Part shown: piece by piece, positions 36,850-44,885 of the stretch
Layout of the letters: each line of letters starts with the position of its first letter
Numbering within the stretch: position 1 is the stretch's first letter
Origin: Myxococcales bacterium
GTDB taxonomy: Bacteria; Myxococcota_A; Polyangia; Nannocystales; Nannocystaceae
DNA length: 64,000 nt
NCBI GenBank assembly: GCA_020633335.1
Contig: JACKDU010000002.1
Location: 1,114,267 to 1,178,266 of the forward strand
Reading direction: 5' to 3'
Translations under genes and position numbers: made by a program
The notes under the pieces: model-generated
Told to the model about the DNA's origin: nothing
Database searches by the model: none
The model's input: the letters and a program-made list of their open reading frames with translations, nothing else

Positions 36850-37590
36850 ATGCGCAAGATGAAGACGAAGCCGACGCGATTGCCGTCGTGGGCCTCGCGC
36901 AAGCCCATCTCCTACGTCGTGGCCATCGATGACTCGGGCCAGAAGCACGTTCGCCCTTCGCTCGATCGCCGGTGCTTCTTCCTCGGCGGCGTGATTCTGC
37001 CGGCCGCCAACGTGGACAAGCTTCGGGGGACTTGGGCTGCTCACGGGGCTGAACATGAGACGAAGGCGCGCACCTACACGTCGACGTTCGGGGTCGAGGA
37101 GCGTCCGAGGTGGGCGGAAGCACTTCTATCTGTCGAGATGGACCACTGGGGGGCATTGCCCCTGTGGATAGCCTTCGACAAGAACGAAGCGGGAGACGAA
37201 GTCACCCTCCCTACGCGTCTGGGCGGGCGACGGATCGACCCGACGAGTGCGATCCGCATCCTGGTCAGCATGCTTGCCATCCACCTCGAGCATGTTCGAG
37301 GAGGCGCGGACCACGTCTTGATCGATCACATGGCCTCGGAGGCTGAGGAGGAACTCCTACAGGACGGGTGGAACGATGCAAGGGAGCGGCTTGAGGCCCC
37401 TCTGCAGAGGAGACTCCCTACGACCCTCACTTTTGTCGACTCGAAGAGCACGCCTGAGGTCCAGGTCGCGGACGTTCTCACGGGGCTCCTCAGAGCGGCC
37501 CACGAGGAACACCGTCCGATCGCTCCTGGCTTGGTACGCCTGCTACGAAAAGCCGAGCAACAGAAGCTGTTCGGTTTTCACCTCTCCTAG
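36850..37590 (+). CDS. DUF3800-like protein of foreign base composition
   Basis: The 246-residue protein has YVVAIDDSGQK near residue 22, then CFFLGGVILPAANVDKL, a central ADHVLIDHMASEAEEELL segment and a C-terminal DSKSTPEVQVADVLTGLLRAAH. These are the hallmarks of DUF3800 proteins, which start with an acidic I-D-S-G strand and end with a D-S-K...Q-x-A-D motif. DUF3800 genes occur widely in mobile and defence-rich regions, but their reaction is unknown. The gene uses many AT-ending codons unlike its neighbours, which points to recent transfer. No integrase or partner gene is adjacent. Confidence 0.72.
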   Translation: MRKMKTKPTRLPSWASRKPISYVVAIDDSGQKHVRPSLDRRCFFLGGVILPAANVDKLRGTWAAHGAEHETKARTYTSTFGVEERPRWAEALLSVEMDHWGALPLWIAFDKNEAGDEVTLPTRLGGRRIDPTSAIRILVSMLAIHLEHVRGGADHVLIDHMASEAEEELLQDGWNDARERLEAPLQRRLPTTLTFVDSKSTPEVQVADVLTGLLRAAHEEHRPIAPGLVRLLRKAEQQKLFGFHLS

Positions 37591-37780
37591 ACCAGACCCC
37601 GCTTCTACGAGGTTGCCCAGTCCTTGAGTCGCTCACTCGGTCGCGCTCGGGCTCGCTTCGGAGGCCGTCGCTGCGGCCGAGCCAGAGCACTCGCGCGCGG
37701 CGCTCGTCTGGCATGCGCCCGCAGAGCCCCGAGTGCGTCACGGTCGTGCTCGGAGTTGTGGGGCGTGTTTCAGCACCCTG
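37591..37780. other. Intergenic stretch after the DUF3800 gene
   Basis: No gene was found here. The sequence is richer in simple CGCTC/TCGCT motifs than its surroundings and holds one inverted repeat, GCACTCG (37687-37693) with CGAGTGC (37730-37736). It may be the right border of the transferred segment. Confidence 0.35.
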
Positions 37781-39151
37781 CTAGCTCGCCGACCCGCCGG
37801 CGCCGCCACGGGCGACGATCCGGTCCGTGCCGACCCAGGGCCGGAGCACCTCGGGCACCAGCACCGAGCCGTCGGCCTGCTGGTAGTTCTCGAGGATCGC
37901 GACGATCGCCCGCGAGGTCGCCACGGCTGTCCCATTGAGCATGTGGGCGTGGCGCGGCTTGGGCTTGCCGTCGCCGGCCGGGCGGTAGCGGATCCGCAGG
38001 CGCCGGGCCTGGTAGTCGGTGCAGTTGGAGGTGCTCGTCACCTCGCCGTAGTCGCCGCGCCCGGGCATCCAGGCCTCGATGTCGAACTTGCGGTAGGCCG
38101 GCCCGCCGAGGTCGCCGCTGGCGATGTCGAGGACCCGGTAGGGGAGCCCGAGGCCCTGGAAGATCTCCTCCTCGATCGCCAGCATCCGCCGGTGCATCGC
38201 CTCGCTCTCGTCGAGCTCACCGGCGGTGAAGGCGAAGAGCTCGACCTTGGTGAACTGGTGGACCCGGTAGAGCCCGCGCGACTCCTGCCCGGCCGAGCCG
38301 GCCTCGGTGCGGAAGCAGTGGGAGAGCCCGGCGACCAGGAGGGGGAGCGACTCGACGTCGAGGATCGCGTCCGCCAGCATCCCGCCGAGGGTGATCTCGG
38401 CGGTGCCGACCAGGCAGAGGTCGGAGTCGGCGACGCTGTAGACCTGGGTCGACTCGCCCCGCGGGTTGAAGCCGAGGCCCTGGAGGATCTCCACCCGCGC
38501 GAGGTCCGGCGTGGTGTGGAGGATGAAGCCGTGGCGGCGGGCGACCCCGAGCGCGTAGTGCTGGAGCGCGAGGTCGAGGAGCACCGCGTCGTTCTTCAGG
38601 TAGTAGAACTTCTGGCCGGCCACCTTGGCGCCGGCGGCGAAGTCGACGAGGTCGAGCGACTCGGCGATCGTCAGGTGATCGCGGACCTCGACCCCCTCGG
38701 CCGCGAGATCGCGGATCGTCCCCCAGCGGTGGAGCTCGCGGTGCTCGTCGATCGAGCGCGGGACCTCCGGATGGGTCAGGTTCGGGACCCGCCCCCAGGC
38801 CTCGTCGCGGGCGCTGAGCGCCGCCGAGGCGGCCTCAGTGAGCTCCTGCTCGCGCTCGCGGAGGCGGCGACCGGCCTCGACCAGCGGCGCCCGGGCGGCC
38901 TGCTGCTCGGCCTTAGGCAGCTTGCTCACGCCCTTCATCGCCGCGCTGGTCTCGTTCTGCTGGCGGCGGACGTCCTCCTGCTCGCGCAGGAGATCGAGGT
39001 AGGCGCGGTCGAGGGAGGTCAGGCGCTCCACCGTCCGGGCGGCCCAGCCCTCCTCGCCGGGGCCGAGGTCGTCGAAGACCCGGACGTTGCGATCGACGAG
39101 GTTGTCGGCGATCGCCGCCGGGCTCTCTCGCAGGAGCTTGATGTCGAGCAT
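37781..39151 (-). CDS. serS: Seryl-tRNA synthetase
   Basis: The 456-residue class II synthetase has the N-terminal tRNA-binding coiled coil (AYLDLLREQEDVRRQQNETSAAMKG). Its motif 2 region is HCFRTEAGSAGQESRGLYRVHQFTKVELF, and motif 3 is NGTAVATSRAIVAILENYQ. EVTSTSNCTDYQARRLRIRYR is also characteristic of SerRS. It charges tRNA-Ser in the cytoplasm. The ATG at 39151 is preferred over an upstream in-frame start. A TAGAGT -10 box (39160-39165) sits 8 nt upstream on the reverse strand, predicting a leaderless mRNA. Confidence 0.97.
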   Translation of the reverse strand: MLDIKLLRESPAAIADNLVDRNVRVFDDLGPGEEGWAARTVERLTSLDRAYLDLLREQEDVRRQQNETSAAMKGVSKLPKAEQQAARAPLVEAGRRLREREQELTEAASAALSARDEAWGRVPNLTHPEVPRSIDEHRELHRWGTIRDLAAEGVEVRDHLTIAESLDLVDFAAGAKVAGQKFYYLKNDAVLLDLALQHYALGVARRHGFILHTTPDLARVEILQGLGFNPRGESTQVYSVADSDLCLVGTAEITLGGMLADAILDVESLPLLVAGLSHCFRTEAGSAGQESRGLYRVHQFTKVELFAFTAGELDESEAMHRRMLAIEEEIFQGLGLPYRVLDIASGDLGGPAYRKFDIEAWMPGRGDYGEVTSTSNCTDYQARRLRIRYRPAGDGKPKPRHAHMLNGTAVATSRAIVAILENYQQADGSVLVPEVLRPWVGTDRIVARGGAGGSAS

Positions 39152-39342
39152 GGCGGCGGACTCTAACAAAGGTCGGGCGCGGGGCCCACCGGCGGCCGTC
39201 CGCGGAGGGTTGACCGCCGCGCCGCCGCGGTCCATCCTCGCGCCCCCAAGGGCCACGGCCAGGAACCGCGGCCCCACCACCCCGCGAATACCCCCGCGAT
39301 CACCCCGCGTCCGTCCGCGACGCGACACCCGAGAGAGGCATT

Positions 39343-39495
39343 ATGGGATACGGAGACAACCGCCGGACGCCGAAGATGCGCCGCCGCCGTCGTCAGCTCA
39401 AGCTCAAGCAGCGCCTTCGCCGTCAGGCCACCGACACCAAGGCGGAGCGCCAGGCCCAGGCCCCGGCGCCGGCGAAGAGCAAGCGCGGCAAGTAG
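39343..39495 (+). CDS. Tiny, very basic protein (50 residues), possibly ribosome- or RNA-associated
   Basis: An ATG at 39343 after a GAGAGAGG ribosome-binding site opens 50 codons. The product begins MGYGDNRRTPKMRRRRRQLK and continues with Arg/Lys/Gln-rich helix and an Ala/Pro/Lys tail. More than a third of residues are Arg or Lys. The start resembles the MGKGDRRT opening of the small ribosomal protein bTHX, but the rest does not follow that family closely, so the link is tentative. A textbook terminator follows at 39535, which supports a real separate transcript. Confidence 0.62.
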   Translation: MGYGDNRRTPKMRRRRRQLKLKQRLRRQATDTKAERQAQAPAPAKSKRGK

Positions 39496-39534
39496 CCCGC
39501 ACCGGCGCCGCCCACCCGGGCCCAACGCCGCTCC

Positions 39535-39580
39535 CCGCGACGATCGATCCGCCCCCGGATCCGATCGTCGCGGCTTTTTT
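39535..39580 (+). terminator. Rho-independent terminator
   Basis: A 12-bp stem (39535-39546 with 39562-39573), extended by ATCC/GGAT with one bulged base, is followed by C and six T residues (39575-39580). It ends the small basic protein transcript. It is the clearest intrinsic terminator in the window. Confidence 0.88.
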
Positions 39581-39646
39581 GAGGCCCCAGGCGGCTCCAG
39601 CTATAGGTGTGGTGACATCCTACATCCACCCAGCCGGAGGCCGCCC

Positions 39647-41245
39647 GTGCTCCGCCGTCCCCTGCCCCACCTCGCCTGCTTCGTCCTCGCCGCCCTCACC
39701 GCCTACACCGGGCTGGCGACCGCCGGGGTGGAGCGCCTCCAGCGGCCCGGCCGCTCGCTCGCGCCCTTCTCCCAGGAGCCGCCCGAGGGGCCGCCGGGGC
39801 TCGCCCGGTCGCTCGATCGCGGCGAGGCAGAGCGCTGGCAGGACCAGATCCGCGGGCGCCTCGAGGCCCTCGCCGAACGCCAGCCGACGGCCGCTGTCGA
39901 GGCCGACGCCGCCGCCGACGCCGCCGCCGAGCTCCGCCGCCGCCTCCGGGTCCTCGCGGCCGAGTCGGGCGCCCGCCTGGCGATCCACGTCCGCGACCTC
40001 GACGACGAGCGCCCGCTCTTCGACCACGCCGGCGACGAGCGCCTCAACCCCGCCTCCAACCACAAGCTGGTGACCGCGATCGCGGCGACCGAGCTCCTCG
40101 GCGCGGACTACCGCTTTGAGACCCGGGTCGAGCGCGACGGCGACACCCTCTACCTGATCGGCGAGGGCGACCCGAGCCTCCAGGCCCGCGACCTCTACGA
40201 CCTCGCCGGCGAGGTGCTGGTCCGCGGCGCGGCCGAGGGCGCCCGCCGGATCGTCGTCGACGAGGGCGCCTTCTCGCGCGAGCACCTCGGCCCGGGCTAC
40301 CGCGCCGACGACGAGGGCGCGAGCTACCAGGCGCCGAGCGGCGCGCTCTCCCTCGCCTTCAACACGGTCGAGGTGACGGTCACGCCGGGGGCCTACGGCG
40401 AGGCGGCCGCGGTCGCGATTTCGCCGGCCAGCGCCGCGGTCGAGGTCGTCGGCGAGGTCCGCACCGGTCGTGGCCGCGCCCTGCGGGTGACCAGCGAGCG
40501 CGGCGAGGGCGGCCGTACCCGGATCCGGGTGAGCGGCAGCCTGCGGGCCGGCGCCGCGCCGCAGACGATCCGCCGCCGCGTCAGCGATCCCGGGCTCTTC
40601 GCGGGCGCCGCCTTCGCGGCGATCCTCGCCGAGCGGAGCGGCGACGAGGCCCTCCCGGTCGGCCGCGGCGAGGCGCCGGCGGACGCCGAGCTCGTCGCCA
40701 CCCACACCTCGGCCCCGCTGGCCGCGGTCCTCGCCTCGGCGCTCAAGTACTCGAACAACTTCACGACCGAGCAGGTCCTCCGCACCCTCGGCTGGCGGGC
40801 GAGCGGCGCCCCGGGATCGTGGGAGAACGGCGCCGCGGCGATCCGCGGGCTCTGGGCGGCGATCGGCAACGCCCCCGAGGACCTCGTCTTCGAGAACGGC
40901 TCGGGCCTCAGCGCCCGCGGCCGGATCGCCCCGCGGGCGCTGGTCAACCTCCTCGCCCTCACCCGCGCGCCGGGCTCCGACGCCGCCGAGCTCCTTCCGG
41001 CCTTCGCCAGCCCCGGCGGCGAGGGGACGCTGCGCCTGCGGATGCCGCGGGCGCAGGGCCGGGTCCGCGGCAAGACCGGGACGATCGGCGGGGTCTCGGC
41101 GCTGAGCGGCGTGGTCACCTCGGACGACGGCCAGCGGGCGCTCGCCTTCTCGATCCTGATGAACGGGCGGCAGGATCTCGAGCGGAGCCGGCGGCTTCAG
41201 GATCGGCTGGTGCTGGCGCTCGTCGATCACCTCGATCGCGGCTGA
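39647..41245 (+). CDS. dacB: D-alanyl-D-alanine carboxypeptidase/endopeptidase (PBP4, S13 family)
   Basis: The 532-residue product has a signal-like hydrophobic N-terminus and the three penicillin-binding motifs in order. These are Ser137-N-H-Lys140 in NPASNHKLVTA, S-N-N in LKYSNNFTTEQ, and K-T-G in GKTGTIGGVS. The long insert between the first two is typical of S13 enzymes. They trim or cleave peptidoglycan cross-links in the periplasm. The start is GTG 39647 with a GGAGG site upstream. A D-Ala-D-Ala ligase gene follows on the same strand, so precursor synthesis and trimming are side by side. Confidence 0.93.
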   Translation: MLRRPLPHLACFVLAALTAYTGLATAGVERLQRPGRSLAPFSQEPPEGPPGLARSLDRGEAERWQDQIRGRLEALAERQPTAAVEADAAADAAAELRRRLRVLAAESGARLAIHVRDLDDERPLFDHAGDERLNPASNHKLVTAIAATELLGADYRFETRVERDGDTLYLIGEGDPSLQARDLYDLAGEVLVRGAAEGARRIVVDEGAFSREHLGPGYRADDEGASYQAPSGALSLAFNTVEVTVTPGAYGEAAAVAISPASAAVEVVGEVRTGRGRALRVTSERGEGGRTRIRVSGSLRAGAAPQTIRRRVSDPGLFAGAAFAAILAERSGDEALPVGRGEAPADAELVATHTSAPLAAVLASALKYSNNFTTEQVLRTLGWRASGAPGSWENGAAAIRGLWAAIGNAPEDLVFENGSGLSARGRIAPRALVNLLALTRAPGSDAAELLPAFASPGGEGTLRLRMPRAQGRVRGKTGTIGGVSALSGVVTSDDGQRALAFSILMNGRQDLERSRRLQDRLVLALVDHLDRG

Positions 41246-41318
41246 GCGACCGCTTCGCGCGGGAAGATCTGCGCGCACGGCCGCGTTCTTCCCCGACGCC
41301 TGCTCGCCACCGCCGTGG

Positions 41319-41324
41319 TAGCGT
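41319..41324 (+). promoter_or_regulatory. Extended -10 box TAGCGT before ddl
   Basis: TGG-TAGCGT ends 11 nt before the ATG at 41336, predicting a leader of about 4 nt. Confidence 0.45.
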
Positions 41325-41335
41325 CCCCCCGCCCG

Positions 41336-42394
41336 ATGTCCGAACGCACACGCCTCCTCCTTGTCTTTGGCGGCCGCTCGTCCGAGCACGAGGTCTCGCT
41401 CCGCTCGGCGACCGAGATCCGCGCGGCGATCGATCGCCAGCGCTTTGACCTCATCCTCCTCGGGATCCGCCGCGACGGCACGTGGTGCACGGGCCCGGCC
41501 GAGATGCCGCTGGCCGAGGTGATCGAGCGCGGCGAGCCGGTCCGCGACCTCCTGGCGCTCGGCCCCGATCTGGTGTTTCCGGCCCTCCACGGCCCCTACG
41601 GCGAGGATGGGACCTTCCAGGGTCTCCTCGAGGTGCTCGGCCTCCCCTACGTCGGCTCGGGGGTCCTGGCGTCGGCGCTCTGCATGGACAAGGCGGTGGT
41701 GAAGCGCTTCCTCGCCGCCCAGGAGCCGCCGATCCCGGTGGTCCCGTGGGTCGAGGTCGACGGCGACGAGCTCGCCGATCCCGAGCGCGCGCGGGCGATC
41801 GCCGGGTCGGTGAGCGAGCGCCTCGGCTACCCCTGCTTCGTCAAGCCGGCGAACCAGGGCTCGTCGGTCGGCGTGAGCCGGGCGACCAGCGCCGACGAGC
41901 TGGCGACCGCGCTCGAGCTCGCCGCCCGCTACGACCCGAAGATCATCGTCGAGAAGGGCCTGCGCTGCCGCGAGATCGAGGTCGCGGTCCTCGGCGACGG
42001 CGGCCCGTCGACGATGGTCTCGGACCCCGGCGAGATCCGCCTGCCGCCGGGCCTCTGGTACGACTACGACAACAAGTACATCCACGACGTGGCGACGCTC
42101 CACATCCCGGCCGAGCTCCCGGCCTCGCTCCGCGAGCGCCTCCGCGTCCTGGCCCTCCGCGCCTTCCGAGCGACCGGCTGCCAGGGCCTCGCCCGCGTCG
42201 ACTTCTTCGTCGACGAGCAGAGCGGCGAGCCCTACCTCAACGAGGTCAACACGATGCCGGGCTTCACGACGATCTCGATGTACCCGAAGATGATGGGCGC
42301 CGCCGGCGTCCCCTACGGCGAGCTGATCACCCGCCTCTGCGACCTCGCGCTGCTCCACCACAAGGCCCGCCAGGGCCTGCGGATCACCCGCTAG
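41336..42394 (+). CDS. ddl: D-alanine--D-alanine ligase
   Basis: The 352-residue ATP-grasp ligase makes the D-Ala-D-Ala end of peptidoglycan precursors. It has LLLVFGGRSSEHEVSLRSA, FPALHGPYGEDGTFQGLLE, CFVKPANQGSSVGVS, and the metal-binding NEVNTMPGFTTISMYPKM near the end. All active-site segments look intact. It lies 90 bp after dacB. A repeat-rich gap of about 475 bp follows. Confidence 0.96.
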   Translation: MSERTRLLLVFGGRSSEHEVSLRSATEIRAAIDRQRFDLILLGIRRDGTWCTGPAEMPLAEVIERGEPVRDLLALGPDLVFPALHGPYGEDGTFQGLLEVLGLPYVGSGVLASALCMDKAVVKRFLAAQEPPIPVVPWVEVDGDELADPERARAIAGSVSERLGYPCFVKPANQGSSVGVSRATSADELATALELAARYDPKIIVEKGLRCREIEVAVLGDGGPSTMVSDPGEIRLPPGLWYDYDNKYIHDVATLHIPAELPASLRERLRVLALRAFRATGCQGLARVDFFVDEQSGEPYLNEVNTMPGFTTISMYPKMMGAAGVPYGELITRLCDLALLHHKARQGLRITR

Positions 42395-42410
42395 CGCGGA
42401 GCTTCGCCTC

Positions 42411-42614
42411 GGCCTTCGAAGTCTTCGGGGTCGGCCCCGAGCACGTTCGCGTGGAGGCGCCCGAACTCAGCTCACCACCCCAAGAAGGCGCCCCCCTTCA
42501 ACCGCGCGGCTCCCAGGCTCAGACGCCGCCGAAGGTGGCGGGTGAGCCTGGGCCTTCGAAGTCTTTGGGGAGCGCCTAGTCGGCCCGAGCACGTCCGCAT
42601 GAAGGCGCCCGAAC
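42411..42614. repeat. Imperfect direct repeat with an internal hairpin
   Basis: Bases 42411-42466 and 42551-42614 are two copies of a sequence beginning GGCCTTCGAAGTCTT and ending GGCGCCCGAAC. They differ by point changes and a 9-base insertion in the second copy. Between them, CCCAGGCTCA (42512-42521) pairs with TGAGCCTGGG (42543-42552), with an inner near-perfect stem around a GAA loop. Read in reverse, copy one gives a coding-like FGRLHANVLGADPEDF and copy two is broken, so this may be decayed coding sequence. Confidence 0.6.
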
Positions 42615-42651
42615 GCGGCTCTCACTCCCGCGAAGGTGGCAGCGCCGATGA

Positions 42652-42747
42652 GCGGAGGAGGGGGCTCGACGCGAGTCCCGCAGATCGCACGCCGACGAAG
42701 TCGGTGGGCGATCGAGGAATGTCTGAGCGTCGAGCCCCCTCCTCCGC
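42652..42747. repeat. Nested inverted repeat with 21-bp perfect arms
   Basis: Bases 42652-42672 are the exact reverse complement of 42727-42747. The 54-base interior folds again: GATCGC (42683-42688) with GCGATC (42708-42713), and CCGAC (42692-42696) with GTCGG (42700-42704) around a GAA loop. It could be a structured RNA, a terminator or a very small mobile element. I see no target-site duplication at its ends. Confidence 0.75.
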
Positions 42748-42818
42748 GCCCGCGAGCAAGCCTTCGCCCGCCCACCTCGTGGACCGCACCGATCGTCAGC
42801 CCCCACCCCCGGCGCCCG

Positions 42819-42843
42819 CCCCCCCCCCCCCCCCCCCCCCCCC
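42819..42843. repeat. Homopolymer run of 25 C upstream of trpS
   Basis: An unbroken C tract of 25 bases ends 27 bases before the trpS start codon and covers the expected -35 position of its promoter. Such tracts slip during replication. The exact length may also be a sequencing approximation. Confidence 0.85.
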
Positions 42844-42856
42844 GCCGCAAAGCCTC

Positions 42857-42862
42857 TACCTT
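42857..42862 (+). promoter_or_regulatory. -10 box TACCTT for trpS
   Basis: TACCTT ends 8 nt before the ATG at 42871. A 17-bp spacer would place the -35 hexamer at 42834-42839, inside the C tract. Confidence 0.5.
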
Positions 42863-42870
42863 CGCCTCCC

Positions 42871-43899
42871 ATGCCCGCCAGCCCCCCGCCGCCGCCCCCC
42901 GCGCGGGTCCTCTCCGGCGTCCAGCCCTCCGGCGCCTCAGGTTCCCAGCACCTCGGCAACTACTTCGGCGCGATCCAGCAGCAAATCGCCCTCCAGGACG
43001 AGCTCCCGGGCGAGGTCTACTACTTCATCGCCGACTACCACGCGCTGACGACGGTCCACGACGGCGAGGCGCTCCGCGCCAATTGCCACGAGCTGGCGAT
43101 CACCTACCTCGCCCTCGGCCTCGATCCGGCGAAGGCCGCCCTCTTCCGCCAGTCGGACGTCCCCGAGGTGGCCGAGCTCGCCTGGCTCCTCGCGTCGGTG
43201 ACCGGGATGGGCCTCCTCGAGCGCGCCCACGCCTACAAGGACAAGGTCGCCAACGGCCTCAAGCCCTCGGCCGGGCTCTTCTTCTACCCGGTGCTGATGG
43301 CCGCCGACATCCTCCTCTACGACGCGACCCTCGTCCCGGTCGGCAAGGATCAGCTCCAGCACGTCGAGTTCGCCCAGGACATGGCGACCTACTTCAACCA
43401 GGCCTTCGCCGGCGGCGCCGACGTGCTCCGCCGCCCGGAGCCGCGCCTCTCGCGGACGCCGCTGGTGCCCGGGCTCGACGGCCGCAAGATGAGCAAGAGC
43501 TACGGCAACTCGATCCCGATCTTTGAGAGCGGCAAGCGCCTCCGCAAGCTGGTCGGCCAGATCGTCACCGACTCGACCGAGCTCGGCCAGCCGCTCCCCT
43601 TCGAGAGCTGCAACGTCTTCGCGCTCCTCCGCCTGGTCTGCGCCGAGGACGAGCTCGCCGAGATCGCCGGCTGGTACCAGGCGGGCGCGCGGGAGGGCAA
43701 GCCCTTCGGCTACGGCCACGCCAAGCAGCACCTGGCGGCCAAGCTCGACGCGCTCTTCGCCCCGGCCCGCGCCCGCCGCGAGCACCTCCTCGCCCACCCG
43801 GAGGAGGTCGACGCCGCCCTCGCGGCCGGGGCCGCCCGCGCCCGCCCGGTCGCCCGCGCGACCCTCGAGCGCTGCCGCCGGGCCTGCGGGCTCGGCTAG
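42871..43899 (+). CDS. trpS: Tryptophanyl-tRNA synthetase
   Basis: The 342-residue class I synthetase has the HIGH-like HLGNYFGAI motif near residue 27 and KMSKSYGNSI near residue 206. FYPVLMAADILLYDATLVPVGKDQLQHVE, typical of bacterial TrpRS, lies in between. It charges tRNA-Trp. The first 11 residues are Pro/Ala-rich and precede the usual start of the fold. The promoter region upstream contains the 25-C tract. A GNAT gene follows. Confidence 0.96.
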   Translation: MPASPPPPPPARVLSGVQPSGASGSQHLGNYFGAIQQQIALQDELPGEVYYFIADYHALTTVHDGEALRANCHELAITYLALGLDPAKAALFRQSDVPEVAELAWLLASVTGMGLLERAHAYKDKVANGLKPSAGLFFYPVLMAADILLYDATLVPVGKDQLQHVEFAQDMATYFNQAFAGGADVLRRPEPRLSRTPLVPGLDGRKMSKSYGNSIPIFESGKRLRKLVGQIVTDSTELGQPLPFESCNVFALLRLVCAEDELAEIAGWYQAGAREGKPFGYGHAKQHLAAKLDALFAPARARREHLLAHPEEVDAALAAGAARARPVARATLERCRRACGLG

Positions 43900-43952
43900 G
43901 GGCCCCTCGCGGCCGGCGCTCTACCTGTCGCCGAGACCATGGCCTCTTCAAC

Positions 43953-44819
43953 ATGTCCGATCGTTCACTTCACACGCCGACGATCGTCGGCGCCGACGCG
44001 CTCGCCGACCTCGCTTCGCTCGAGCCGATCGCCCGGGCGATCTTCGGCGAGGGCGATCGCCCGGCCGGCTGGTTCGAACGCAAGCTCCGGCGTGAGCGCG
44101 TCGATCCCCGGCTCTCGGTGATCGCCCGCGAGGGCGCGTCGATCGTCGGCTACGCCCTCCTGGGCGCGCCCCCCAGCCTCCCCGGGGTCGCCCGCGCCGC
44201 CGGCATGGGGGTGATCCCGACCCATCGCGGCCGCGGCCTCGGCTCCGCCCTCCTCGCCGCCGCGGCCGAACGGGCCCGGAGCGCCGGCCTCCGCCGCCTC
44301 CACACCCTCGCCGGGCCCGAGCGCGTCGGCTTCTACGAGCGCTTCGGGATGCTGGCGATCGCCCGCCTCCACACCCTCCTCGCCGCCCCTCCCGAGGCCC
44401 CGGCCGACGTCGCGTTCGGCGGGGCGCTGCGCCTGGGCGCGCCCCTCCCCTGGGCGCTCCCGGGGGCGACGGAGGTCGCTGGCTGGCTCGCCGAGGCGTG
44501 GTCCGAGACCCCCGATCCGCTGCGGGCGAGCGCCGCGATCGGCGCGGCGGGCGGTGACCCGATCGCCTGGGCCCACCTCTCGCGCGAGGGCCGGGCCTGG
44601 CTCTGCCAGCGCCTCCTGGTCGCCGACGGGTCGCCGCTGGAGCGCGAGGGCCGGGCGCTGGCGGCGGCCGAGGCCCTCCGCCGCTCGCTCGCCGCCGACG
44701 CGCCGCTCCTGCTCTATGGCCTGCCGGCCGTGAGCGCGATCACGGATGCGCTCCTCCAGCGCGGCTGGCGGGTCGTCCAGGAGGGCGTGGTGATGGAGCG
44801 CGTCCTCGCCGCCGATTGA
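43953..44819 (+). CDS. GNAT-family N-acetyltransferase
   Basis: The 288-residue protein has a GNAT acetyl-CoA-binding motif in GMGVIPTHRGRGLGSALLAAAAERARSAGLRRLHTLAGPERVGFYERFGM (motifs A and B). A second half may be a degenerate GNAT-like domain ending in YGLPAVSAITDALLQRGWRVVQEGVVMERVL. The substrate is unknown. No partner gene suggests one. It begins 53 bp after trpS. Confidence 0.82.
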   Translation: MSDRSLHTPTIVGADALADLASLEPIARAIFGEGDRPAGWFERKLRRERVDPRLSVIAREGASIVGYALLGAPPSLPGVARAAGMGVIPTHRGRGLGSALLAAAAERARSAGLRRLHTLAGPERVGFYERFGMLAIARLHTLLAAPPEAPADVAFGGALRLGAPLPWALPGATEVAGWLAEAWSETPDPLRASAAIGAAGGDPIAWAHLSREGRAWLCQRLLVADGSPLEREGRALAAAEALRRSLAADAPLLLYGLPAVSAITDALLQRGWRVVQEGVVMERVLAAD

Positions 44820-44885
44820 GCCAGTGCGGGCCGCGACGCCGCCTGGACAGGGCGCGACCGCCCGCGCAATCATCGGCGCATCGCC

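Noticed and set aside
42467..42850. A reverse-strand frame across the repeat region before trpS
   Set aside because: It reads through the C tract as poly-Gly and through both hairpins; it shows repeats, not a protein.
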